Assembly (NCBI RefSeq): GCF_900890705.1
Contig: NZ_CAAHFH010000001.1
Coordinates: forward strand, 1,860,001 to 1,924,000
Origin: Pontiella sulfatireligans
Lineage (GTDB): Bacteria; Verrucomicrobiota; Kiritimatiellia; Kiritimatiellales; Pontiellaceae
DNA length: 64,000 nt
Reading direction: 5' to 3'
Under the pieces are notes generated by a model that saw only the letters and a program-made list of their open reading frames with translations, did no database searches and had not been told where the DNA came from. The position numbers were made by a program, and so were the translations under genes. This document shows, in pieces, positions 25,139-33,708 of this stretch (position 1 is the stretch's first letter; every line of letters begins with the position of its first letter).

Positions 25139-25999
25139 ATGAAAATCAAACCTATGCTACTCTTCATCCTGCTCGCACTCTCTGCCACGGCGTTGGCCAA
25201 CAACTACCAGCTGGTCTGGGCGGACGAGTTTAACCAAGACGGGGACCCAAAGGCTGGAAACTGGAACCTTGAGCACGGCTTTGTCCGCAACAACGAACTG
25301 CAATGGTACCAGCCGGACAACGCATTTTGCTCGAACGGACTGCTGATTATTGAAGGACGAAAGGAATGGAAACCAAACCCCAACCACAAACCGAATTCCA
25401 ATAACTGGAAAACCAAACGCAAGGGGGCGGCCTATACATCGTCCTGCCTAACCACCAAGGGGCTCCATAGCTGGCAATACGGCCGTTTTGAAATCCGGGC
25501 AAAGATCGAGGCCCGCGATGGATTATGGCCCGCCATCTGGACGCTGGGCGTTAAGGGCGATTGGCCGAACAACGGCGAAATCGACATCATGGAATATTAT
25601 AAGGGCGACATTCTGGCCAACGTTGCATCGGGAACCAAGCGGCGATGGTCTCCGAAATGGGACACGACAAAAACACCGGTCGCTGAATTGGGAGCGAACT
25701 GGGACGACGCGTTTCATGTGTGGCGCATGGATTGGACCGAAAAATATATCCGGCTGTATGTCGATGATCGTCTGTTGAACGAAACCCTGCTGTCCACCAC
25801 GAACAATCCCGAAGGCCACCCTATCAAAAATCCGTTCCACCAACCCCACTATATCCTGCTCAATCTCGCCATCGGCGGAATCAACGGCGGTGATCCCGCT
25901 GAAACACAATTCCCCTCCCGATACGAAATCGACTATGTTCGCGTCTACCAGAAGGAACGTCCGGAAAACATTAGGCAGAATGATTCGGTGGCAGAATAA
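25139..25999 (+). CDS. Secreted GH16 glucanase/galactanase-like enzyme
   Basis: A 286-residue GH16 enzyme with signal peptide (LLFILLALSATALA). The jelly-roll domain fills nearly all the mature protein: YQLVWADEFNQDGDPKAGNW at the start, the substrate-cleft WQYGRFEIRAKIEARDGLWP, and the catalytic motif GEIDIMEYY with nucleophile Glu147, Asp149 and acid/base Glu152. GH16 members cut beta-1,3(4)-glucans, agarose, carrageenan or porphyran. The EIDIMEY form and the start resemble laminarinase/lichenase-type members; the adjacent sulfatase leaves a sulfated galactan open. It starts 9 bp after the deacetylase stop. Confidence 0.9.
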   Translation: MKIKPMLLFILLALSATALANNYQLVWADEFNQDGDPKAGNWNLEHGFVRNNELQWYQPDNAFCSNGLLIIEGRKEWKPNPNHKPNSNNWKTKRKGAAYTSSCLTTKGLHSWQYGRFEIRAKIEARDGLWPAIWTLGVKGDWPNNGEIDIMEYYKGDILANVASGTKRRWSPKWDTTKTPVAELGANWDDAFHVWRMDWTEKYIRLYVDDRLLNETLLSTTNNPEGHPIKNPFHQPHYILLNLAIGGINGGDPAETQFPSRYEIDYVRVYQKERPENIRQNDSVAE

Positions 26000-26050
26000 T
26001 TTTAAAAACCCTATTCTGCCCCTCAAAACAACCATGAAGGAAGCAACTAC

Positions 26051-27448
26051 ATGAAAAAAAATATTATAACCATCCTGCTCTGCTTAGCCTCTGCAAGCAC
26101 ATGGGCGAACCAGCCCAACATACTGCTGATTCTCGCCGATGATTTGGGCTACCACGATGTCGGTTTCCAAGGTTCGGAACATATCAAAACGCCGCACCTC
26201 GACTGGTTGGCTGAAAACGGCGTTCGGTTTTCCGACGCCCACGTTTCTGCATCGGTCTGCAGTCCGTCGCGCGCCGGCATGATGACCGGGCGCTACCAGC
26301 AGCGCTTTGGCCACGAGGGCAACTGCCCGCCCCGGCCTTTCGGCATGGACACGCAGGAGCGGACGCTGGGACAAGCGCTGCAGGATTGCGGCTACCGGAC
26401 GGCCCTCTTCGGAAAATGGCATCTTGGCGATGAAACGCAGCATTATCCCACCGCACGCGGCTTCAACGAATTCTGGGGCCTGCGCGAAGGGTCGCGCACC
26501 TATTGGTTCGATGCAGCACATGCGCACGACAAACCCGGCGATCCCCACAACATTGAGCACAACGGCAAGCAAGTTGAGTTTAAGGGACATCTGACCGACC
26601 GGCTGACCGACCAGGCCCTGAAATTTATCGAAGCCGATTCCGACAAACCCTTCTTTGCCTTCCTGTCCTACACCGCACCCCATGGTCCGCTCCAATCAAA
26701 GCCCGAGGATATGGAAGCCCTCGGCTCCGACGACAACTATGCCGGATTGGTCTACGGCATGGACCGCAATATTGGCCGCGTTTTCCAATCCTTGGAAAAA
26801 ACCGGCCAGCTCGACAATACGGTGATCTGGTTCCTGAGCGACAACGGAGGCACGGTCAAACAATCATCCAACGCCCCGCTAGGCGGCATGAAGGGATATA
26901 AATTCGAAGGTGGCCACCGCGTGCCGTTTGTCCTCTACTGGAAAGGCAAGGTGCAGGCCGGCCAGGTTTATGAACCGATGGTTTCCGCGCTCGACATCTA
27001 TCCGACCAGCGTTGCAGCCGCCGGCGGTTCGCTGGAGCAGCCCCGCCCCCTTGACGGCAAAAACCTGCTGCCCTACATCAATGGGAAGGACTTAAGCATC
27101 CCGCACGAAAAGCTCTACTGGCGCAAACTCGACTGCGCCGCGCTCCGCGACGGCCCGTGGAAACTCATCCGCGTCGATGACTATGGGCTGGCCCTCTACA
27201 ATCTGGATGACGATCTCGCCGAAACCAAAGATCTCGTCAAAACAATGCCCGAAAAGGTTCAAAAACTAAATACGCTTCTTGAAAACTGGGAGGCCGACAA
27301 AATAGAACCACCTTATGACGAAGGCGTCTTCTGGCGGCTCGAACGCCACTACTATCATACAGAACGCTTCAAGACCGGAAAAAATCCCGACATGAACAAC
27401 ACAACCATGAATAAACTCCGGAAAAAGGCCAAACAGCAGGAACGCTGA
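26051..27448 (+). CDS. Secreted arylsulfatase-like sulfatase
   Basis: A 465-residue sulfatase with signal peptide (MKKNIITILLCLASASTWA). The active site starts PNILLILADDLGYHDVGFQG (metal-binding Asp pair) and the formylglycine motif is SASVCSPSRAGM, Cys70, followed by MTGRYQQRFG. IWFLSDNGGTVKQSSN gives further metal ligands. Length and motifs fit the arylsulfatase A/N-acetylgalactosamine-6-sulfatase-like group. It is third in the plus-strand operon, 51 bp after the GH16 gene, with AAGGAAG upstream. The C-terminus is Lys-rich (KLRKKAKQQER). The gene ends 69 bp from the convergent transporter gene. Confidence 0.92.
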   Translation: MKKNIITILLCLASASTWANQPNILLILADDLGYHDVGFQGSEHIKTPHLDWLAENGVRFSDAHVSASVCSPSRAGMMTGRYQQRFGHEGNCPPRPFGMDTQERTLGQALQDCGYRTALFGKWHLGDETQHYPTARGFNEFWGLREGSRTYWFDAAHAHDKPGDPHNIEHNGKQVEFKGHLTDRLTDQALKFIEADSDKPFFAFLSYTAPHGPLQSKPEDMEALGSDDNYAGLVYGMDRNIGRVFQSLEKTGQLDNTVIWFLSDNGGTVKQSSNAPLGGMKGYKFEGGHRVPFVLYWKGKVQAGQVYEPMVSALDIYPTSVAAAGGSLEQPRPLDGKNLLPYINGKDLSIPHEKLYWRKLDCAALRDGPWKLIRVDDYGLALYNLDDDLAETKDLVKTMPEKVQKLNTLLENWEADKIEPPYDEGVFWRLERHYYHTERFKTGKNPDMNNTTMNKLRKKAKQQER

Positions 27449-27517
27449 CAGCTCGTTCTATTCAACCCTAACGGCACTCCTCGGTGAGTATTTTGGAATG
27501 CGCACGGATGACCGGAA

Positions 27518-28861
27518 CTATAGCTCTTCTGCCGCCATGGCGGTTTCCATTTCCTTCTCCATCGTTGCATCAATCTTGTAAAAGAAAACCGCAGCTCCGG
27601 CAAGAAAGGCGAACACCGCCGGAATCAGACTCATGATCAGGCGCAGGCCGTGAATCGTTTCGGGCGATTGATCCTGATTCGCCACGAAACCGAAGGAGCC
27701 CAGCAAGGCCATCGATAAAGCGGGGCCGATCGACCAGCCGATTTTCTGAGAGAAGGTTCCAGCGGAAAAAAGGAGGCCGGTCGAGCGCTGCCCCAGCTTC
27801 CACGCACCATAGTCGGCCGTGTCGGCAATCATCGACCAGAACAGCGGCATGAGCGGCGCCATAATGAATGAACTGACCACTTGGTGCGCCATGATTAGCG
27901 GGATGTTTTTCGGATCAATAAAATAGAACAAGGCAATTAAGATTCCCGATACGAAATTAACGATAATGAAGGTGCGCTTCTTGCCGCCAAGCAACGCAAC
28001 AATCTGCCTGGTCAGCAGAACGCCGACGATTTGCACCACGGTGCTGATGCTCAGAAACAGGCTGCCCCAGTTCGCGTTGCCGGAAACATACTTGAAATAG
28101 TGAATCGTCGCCCCGCCCCGGATGGCAATCCAGAGAATGGTCAAGACGCTGACAAAGATCATCGTGATCCACGGACCGTTGTGACGAAGGGCCTGCAGAT
28201 CCTTTACGATAGACGGCTTCTGCCCCTCGGGAGGCTTAACGCGTTCGTGCGTTGAGATGAAGGTTAGGAAGAAAAACCCAGCCGCCATCAGCGCGTAGAG
28301 CGCCACGGTCAGCGTAAAGCCGACCTTTTCGTTGCCGCGCCCGAACGCGCTGACGAGATAGAGCATGGTTCCATTCACAAAAAACGTACCCGCAAAGGCA
28401 CCCACAAACCGATAGGAAGCCAGCACCGTTCGATCCGATGACTTCGCGGTCATCACACCCATCAATGCGGAGTACGGAATATTGATCGCCGTATAGATCA
28501 TCGTCAGCAGCGTATAGGTCACATAGGCGTAGACCAACTTACCGGTCGCCCCCAGATCAAAGGTGGTGAAGGTTAGGATGCCGACCACGGCATACGGGGC
28601 AATCATCCACAAAAGCCACGGGCGGAACTTGCCCATCTTCGTGTCGGTGCGGTCCGCGATGACGCCCATAATGGGGTCGTTGATCCAGTCCCAGGTGCGG
28701 GTGATGAAAATCATGGTTGCCAGAGCGGCGGCGCTGATGCCGAACACGTCCGTGTAGAAATAACTCATGAAATTCATGAATATGCCGAAATACAAACACG
28801 ACGCAAAATCGCCGCTGGCATATCCGAACTTTTCCTTAAACGACAGCGTGTTCTTTTTCAT
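27518..28861 (-). CDS. GPH-family sugar:cation symporter (MFS)
   Basis: A 447-residue membrane protein with about 12 helices. The start EKFGYASGDFASCLYFG and the loop WINDPIMGVIADRTDTKMGK with FRPWLL are hallmarks of the glycoside-pentoside-hexuronide (GPH) family, which imports di- and oligosaccharides with H+ or Na+. AGGGG precedes the ATG. It is the last gene of the ten-gene minus-strand unit, 30 bp after the GH1 gene, so it probably brings in the beta-glycosides that GH1 hydrolyses. Substrate is inferred from context only. Confidence 0.9.
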   Translation of the reverse strand: MKKNTLSFKEKFGYASGDFASCLYFGIFMNFMSYFYTDVFGISAAALATMIFITRTWDWINDPIMGVIADRTDTKMGKFRPWLLWMIAPYAVVGILTFTTFDLGATGKLVYAYVTYTLLTMIYTAINIPYSALMGVMTAKSSDRTVLASYRFVGAFAGTFFVNGTMLYLVSAFGRGNEKVGFTLTVALYALMAAGFFFLTFISTHERVKPPEGQKPSIVKDLQALRHNGPWITMIFVSVLTILWIAIRGGATIHYFKYVSGNANWGSLFLSISTVVQIVGVLLTRQIVALLGGKKRTFIIVNFVSGILIALFYFIDPKNIPLIMAHQVVSSFIMAPLMPLFWSMIADTADYGAWKLGQRSTGLLFSAGTFSQKIGWSIGPALSMALLGSFGFVANQDQSPETIHGLRLIMSLIPAVFAFLAGAAVFFYKIDATMEKEMETAMAAEEL

Positions 28862-28891
28862 TGCGCCCCTTTGAACTTACATATTTCGAAT

Positions 28892-30286
28892 TTATTTCAG
28901 GGAAATGCTTTCCCCATTTAAAGCAATGGCATCGTGATACCAGCGGGCGGACAGCTTCGGCGTTCGTTCCAGCGTTTCATAGTCAATACGAACAAGACCG
29001 AAGCGACGTCCGTAGCCGAAGGACCACTCAAAGTTATCCATCAGCGACCAGGTGAAATACCCACGAAGATCCACGCCCTGCCCAATGGCGTTGCGGCACT
29101 CGCGCAGATACCGGTCGTGAAAGTCCACGCGGGCCGTGTCGTTAATGCCCGTGTCATGATCGGGTTCATCCAGCGCACATCCGTTTTCCGTAATGTAAAT
29201 AATCGGATGGCCGTAGCGAGCATCGATCCACTTCAGCAGTTCGCGGCATCCCTCCGGAACAATGCTCCAGCCCATATGCGTTTGCTCCCAGGTTGGATCC
29301 ACGTCCAGCCGAACATGCTGGTCGTCGAAGATTCCTCCATTGCCCGCCACGCTCGCATCATGCGGTTTTTCATTAGGTTCCGAAGCCAGCATGGTTGTGT
29401 AGTGGTTCAGCCCGAAAAAATCGCTCGAACCCAAAACCATCGTGCGCTCTTCATCCGAAAATATGGGGAGCCGATCACCGACCCGCTCGCGCATCACCGC
29501 GGGATAGTCGCCTTTCCAAACCGGATCGGCGAACCAGGCCAGGAAAAATTCCATGCTCCGCTCCGCGGCCGCCTTGTCGGCGTCGCTCTCCGTCAACGGA
29601 TAGCGGTAGTCGCAGTTATTGACCAACCCGATCATTCCGTGCTGCCCGGAAAACTCGCTGCGGTAGATTTCAACCGCTTTCGCGTGAGACAGGATTAAAT
29701 GATGCGCCGCAATATACGGCTCCGTATTGCTGACCCGGCCCGGCGCATGCACCCCGCAACCATGCCCCAGCACGGCAGAACACCACGGTTCGTTCAGCGT
29801 AATCCAATTCTTGACGCGGTCTCCAAAATTCTCAAAACAGATGCGGGCATAGACGGAAAAGCGATCAACGATGTCGCGATTCAACCAACCGTCATGCTCA
29901 ATCTGCAAGGCCAGAGGCAAATCCCAATGATAGAGCGTCACCCACGGCTGAATGCCGTTTTCCAGCAGACAATCAATCAGGCGGTTGTAGAATGCGATGC
30001 CTGCCGGGTTGGCTTCGCCCTGGCCATCCGGCTGGATGCGCGGCCAGGCGATGGAAAAACGATAGGCGGTCAACCCGATGTCCTTCATCAGCTTCACGTC
30101 CTCTTCAATCCGGTGATAATGATCGCACGCCACATCGCCCGTATCGCCGTTCATGATCTTGCCCGGGGTTTGGCACATGGCATCCCAGATCGACGGAGCG
30201 CGGCCACCCTCGCGAACAGCGCCTTCAACCTGATAGCTGGCCGTCGCCGCCCCCCATACAAAGTTTTCCGGAAACTGATTGTTCAT
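28892..30286 (-). CDS. GH1 beta-glucosidase-like glycosidase
   Basis: A 464-residue GH1 enzyme of normal family length without a signal peptide, so cytoplasmic. It opens FPENFVWGAATASYQVEGAV, the typical GH1 start. The acid/base is Glu166 in WITLNEPWCS and the nucleophile Glu367 in YITENGC. GH1 enzymes release terminal beta-glucose, galactose, xylose or fucose. The open frame extends 64 codons upstream into the end of the preceding gene; ATG 30286 begins the GH1 fold. It lies between an arabinofuranosidase-like gene and a sugar importer and would finish degradation of imported oligosaccharides. Confidence 0.92.
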   Translation of the reverse strand: MNNQFPENFVWGAATASYQVEGAVREGGRAPSIWDAMCQTPGKIMNGDTGDVACDHYHRIEEDVKLMKDIGLTAYRFSIAWPRIQPDGQGEANPAGIAFYNRLIDCLLENGIQPWVTLYHWDLPLALQIEHDGWLNRDIVDRFSVYARICFENFGDRVKNWITLNEPWCSAVLGHGCGVHAPGRVSNTEPYIAAHHLILSHAKAVEIYRSEFSGQHGMIGLVNNCDYRYPLTESDADKAAAERSMEFFLAWFADPVWKGDYPAVMRERVGDRLPIFSDEERTMVLGSSDFFGLNHYTTMLASEPNEKPHDASVAGNGGIFDDQHVRLDVDPTWEQTHMGWSIVPEGCRELLKWIDARYGHPIIYITENGCALDEPDHDTGINDTARVDFHDRYLRECRNAIGQGVDLRGYFTWSLMDNFEWSFGYGRRFGLVRIDYETLERTPKLSARWYHDAIALNGESISLK

Positions 30287-30327
30287 AATAAAAAATTCTC
30301 GGTTAATATTTTTTCGCCGCACACTCC

Positions 30328-32610
30328 CTATTCCGGACGCAGCATAAAGCCAATGTTGTCCAGATAGATGGGGCCGGAAACCGGACCTTCGGTGTGCATC
30401 ACGAACAGCAGCGAAAAGGCATCGTCCATCACTTTTAGGAACTGTTTGTTCGGGATCTCCATCCGGACGGTGCGCCATTCCCCCCGCGACTCGGCAAGCT
30501 GAACCTGCCCGCAGGGAATCCAGTAGGCGCCGGTGCTCTGCAAGACCGCCTGCAGGTTGCCGCCGTGCTCATCCAGTTCAAATTCATCGGGTACGAAAAT
30601 ATCGAAGACCACGCCGCCGATCCGCTCCGTTGGAATGCCCTTGGGATATTTTGTGATATCGAAGATGTGGTTGTCCGGCTGCCGAACGGCCACGCCTGAA
30701 AAATCGATACGCACCGCATGGTTTCCAGTGTCTGGAAGTTCGGCCACCGAATAACTGTAGGCCGAAGCGGTCGGTTCTTCTATTTTTCCGCTTTCAAAAT
30801 CCCAGACCACCCGCTCTTCAAAATCAACCGGCTTAAAATCGACCACGCTTTTCGCCGTCTGCCCGCAGCTATCGGCCGTGACCGTTACCGCCCCAGGCCC
30901 TGCAGGTTCGAGAACAAAGCGTCCGGCCGCCCCCGCCAACACCACCTCTGCAGTTGAAAGCTTGGCGGCCCCGTCCACCGAAAGGCGCACCTTTCCGAGC
31001 TCACCGGCATAGGGAAGATCTGTCCCCGCCTGAAATGCGCGAACCCATCCTTCTACCGTCATATCGCCCAGGCCGGACTCCGGCAGCAATACGCGAAGTT
31101 CAAGCGAACCCGCATCCTCCGGTTTGGAAAGCGTTCCCTTCACTCCCTGCGCATTGAACTTAAACACCTTCACGCAATATGGCGGGATCGTCGCCTCCAT
31201 GCCGTCGGAGACCACGATGGACTTGACCGACGGCCCGTTATTCCAATCGGCTGCTCCGAGGTAGGGATTCCAAAAATATTCACTGGATGAAAGCGTGATT
31301 TCACTGCCGATCCGCGCCGGAACGAATCCCCTGATATCGAGCGAAACCGGAGCCGGTTCCGTCCGTGATTCATTCATCACCATCACATAGAGCGCGTCCT
31401 CATCGCGGGTGGAGTACACATGGAGGTTTTCATTATCAGCCACCTTGGTTTCCACCAGCGTATCGGCCATATAGTTCGACCACAGCCAGAATGCCCAATA
31501 GCGTCCGGTCGGCACATAGCCGGCCCCCTTGCGGACCAGCAGCCCATGGCCGTTGTCGGCGCCGCTGAACATGTCCCACACGGTGGCCGAATCGACGCCC
31601 TCGGCCATCATCTCGCCAATCCAGGCGGAGAACCAAAGCCCATTGAACAACCGGTACGCATCCTGATCTTTGGGCAGCTTGGAGTTCCATTCCGTGATGC
31701 TGTACTCAATTTCGTCTTTGCGGGCAGGTTGGTATTGCTCCACCAGTTTGTTGAGGTGCTCCATCACCGGCGCCAGATTTTGCAGCCCGTCAAACAGTTC
31801 CTTTTCCGGCGCCAAACTGTTCCGGAGCGAATAGTAATGCAGGGTTATAAAATCAACATACTCGCCGGCATCCCGAAGCAGCGGTTCGAAATAGTCGTCG
31901 TGGTGTTCCACATCGCACGACGGCCCGCCTACTTTAATGCTGGGGTCAACCGCCTTCATGGCCTTGACGAATTCAATGTAGCGCGCCACATATTTGTCGG
32001 CGGTCATCTTCGAACCATCAAGCATCACATGCCCGGTCTCCCACTCGCCGTTCAGCTCGTTGCCGAGTTCCCAATACTCAACGTCGTAATCATTTTGCAT
32101 ATTGGCCCAGCGCACCCATTCCGCCGCCATCTCCGGCGTGCCGCTTCCCATATTCACCGTCACCAGATTGCGCGCCGTCGAATGCTTGCGCGTGATCTCG
32201 TGCATGGTTTTGGCATCCATGTTGATAAAGTCGGGATTGGCCTTGCTCCAATCCTGATTGTCCACCGCGAAACCCGGACGATAGTCGGAATAGTCGATCT
32301 GCCAATAGCCATCCTTGTATTTTGACTGATCCACCACGCCGTTCGAAACCACACCGTTGCCATTCCAATAATATTTATCGGAAACCGAACCGCCCGGCAT
32401 CCGGATCAACCCTGTCGCCAGCTCACTGATCGGGCCGTCAATCGCCTTGGAATAATCAGAAGGCGAATTGTAGACGGCAATGTTGATGCCCATCAAATGA
32501 GCCCGTTGAGCCGCACCGATTGCTTTACCGGCATCCACGCGAATCGTATTGGCCTGCGCGGCCAGACCGCACAGGACCAAACATCCCACTATAAAACGCA
32601 TTCTTTTCAT
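30328..32610 (-). CDS. Secreted GH51-like alpha-L-arabinofuranosidase, copy 2
   Basis: A 760-residue secreted clan GH-A enzyme. Signal peptide IVGCLVLCGLAAQA; (beta/alpha)8 barrel about 25-390 with YWELGNELNGEW (acid/base Glu185) and YSITEWNSKL (nucleophile Glu307); a beta domain to about 480; an Ig-like segment; and a C-terminal jelly-roll (about 610-760, GPIYLDNIGFML) like a carbohydrate-binding module. The barrel resembles GH51 and related arabinofuranosidases, which remove arabinose side chains, but family placement is not certain. It is a paralogue of the enzyme at 35395-37683, with the same length and domain order. AAGGGTGAA precedes the ATG. Confidence 0.8.
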   Translation of the reverse strand: MKRMRFIVGCLVLCGLAAQANTIRVDAGKAIGAAQRAHLMGINIAVYNSPSDYSKAIDGPISELATGLIRMPGGSVSDKYYWNGNGVVSNGVVDQSKYKDGYWQIDYSDYRPGFAVDNQDWSKANPDFINMDAKTMHEITRKHSTARNLVTVNMGSGTPEMAAEWVRWANMQNDYDVEYWELGNELNGEWETGHVMLDGSKMTADKYVARYIEFVKAMKAVDPSIKVGGPSCDVEHHDDYFEPLLRDAGEYVDFITLHYYSLRNSLAPEKELFDGLQNLAPVMEHLNKLVEQYQPARKDEIEYSITEWNSKLPKDQDAYRLFNGLWFSAWIGEMMAEGVDSATVWDMFSGADNGHGLLVRKGAGYVPTGRYWAFWLWSNYMADTLVETKVADNENLHVYSTRDEDALYVMVMNESRTEPAPVSLDIRGFVPARIGSEITLSSSEYFWNPYLGAADWNNGPSVKSIVVSDGMEATIPPYCVKVFKFNAQGVKGTLSKPEDAGSLELRVLLPESGLGDMTVEGWVRAFQAGTDLPYAGELGKVRLSVDGAAKLSTAEVVLAGAAGRFVLEPAGPGAVTVTADSCGQTAKSVVDFKPVDFEERVVWDFESGKIEEPTASAYSYSVAELPDTGNHAVRIDFSGVAVRQPDNHIFDITKYPKGIPTERIGGVVFDIFVPDEFELDEHGGNLQAVLQSTGAYWIPCGQVQLAESRGEWRTVRMEIPNKQFLKVMDDAFSLLFVMHTEGPVSGPIYLDNIGFMLRPE

Positions 32611-32637
32611 TTCACCCTTGCCTCATTTATTTCTAAA

Positions 32638-33687
32638 TCAGTTGTTGCCTTTCAACATACTTTCAACCGCAACCACGAGTTCAGCGGCCATGGCCTTGTC
32701 CTTTTTCACGCTGGGATGATGATGCCCGCCCGTGTCATCCGCGCCGGCAAAGGGCGCATAAACCAAAACAGAAACATCGTCGAACGCACCGGCAATTTCC
32801 GGCAACCATTCGCTTACGGGCTCATCCCCCATCGGGCCAATGCTGATGATAACTTTGGATTCCGGCGCATAGGAGCGGATGCGGGTGATGAACTGTTTGT
32901 AGACGGCAATATAACCCTCTTTAGGCAACGGCTCTTTTTTTCCGTTTTGCTCCGCCATATCGTTGGTGCCCAAATTGATCACAACCACATCGGGTACGAA
33001 GCGGGTGTGATCCCATTTGATGTTCGCATCCAGCGGAAGCGTCTGGTCAAAGATTTTCGGAATGGTCGTCGCCTGATCATACTTCAGCTGGCGGTTGCGG
33101 AATATCCCGCGTCCGGACCAGCAAAACATCATGATGTCGGCGCCTAACTCGCGGGCGGCAATTGGCGCATAGGACATATAGCCGTTTTCATTTTCGACGG
33201 TATTGCCTTCGTCCAGCGTCTTCGCCTCGTTGCCGTAGCCGCAGGTAATCGAGTCGCCAATCACCAACATTCTCATACGAGGTGTTTCAGGGCGCAATAG
33301 TTTCCCTTCATCGGAAATGTCGAATCCGTGAAAACGCACCGTCCCAATCGCGCCCTCGCTTCGTTTGAATAAAGTGATTCGATGGGTTCCGGCATCCAGT
33401 CCATCGGCCAGCTTGTAGGAGTTCCGGCCCTTGGAAACCTTCAAAAAACGCGGCTCGCCATCCACCACGACGGTCATTCCCGCAGCAGCCCCATCTGCCA
33501 ATTCCAGCTCAGCGAAAAGTTCCGAACCTTGGAAGTCCACCTCTATCGTGCTGCCCGTCCAGCCAAAGCGATGGTCTTCCGTAAAGCGGCCGACATAGCG
33601 GATCGTCGGATGATCGGGTGCAATCTGTGCAGACCATGCCGAAGCAACAAGAAGCCATGCAACGGCGAACAAGCTCAATCTTTTCAT
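32638..33687 (-). CDS. Secreted CE2-like SGNH acetyl esterase
   Basis: A 349-residue protein with signal peptide MKRLSLFAVAWLLVASAWS. Residues about 28-125 form a jelly-roll (RYVGRFTEDHRFGWTGSTIE), and about 138-349 an SGNH hydrolase: LVIGDSITCGYG with nucleophile Ser146, INLGTNDMAE with the Asn, and a final GGHHHPSVKKD with catalytic His. This two-domain order is that of CE2 acetylxylan esterases. It should remove acetyl groups from a xylan- or mannan-like chain. The ATG at 33687 is used rather than a TTG upstream. It follows the sulfatase gene by 21 bp in the same unit. Confidence 0.88.
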   Translation of the reverse strand: MKRLSLFAVAWLLVASAWSAQIAPDHPTIRYVGRFTEDHRFGWTGSTIEVDFQGSELFAELELADGAAAGMTVVVDGEPRFLKVSKGRNSYKLADGLDAGTHRITLFKRSEGAIGTVRFHGFDISDEGKLLRPETPRMRMLVIGDSITCGYGNEAKTLDEGNTVENENGYMSYAPIAARELGADIMMFCWSGRGIFRNRQLKYDQATTIPKIFDQTLPLDANIKWDHTRFVPDVVVINLGTNDMAEQNGKKEPLPKEGYIAVYKQFITRIRSYAPESKVIISIGPMGDEPVSEWLPEIAGAFDDVSVLVYAPFAGADDTGGHHHPSVKKDKAMAAELVVAVESMLKGNN

Positions 33688-33708
33688 GGGTTCCCGTCCG
33701 ATCTTCAA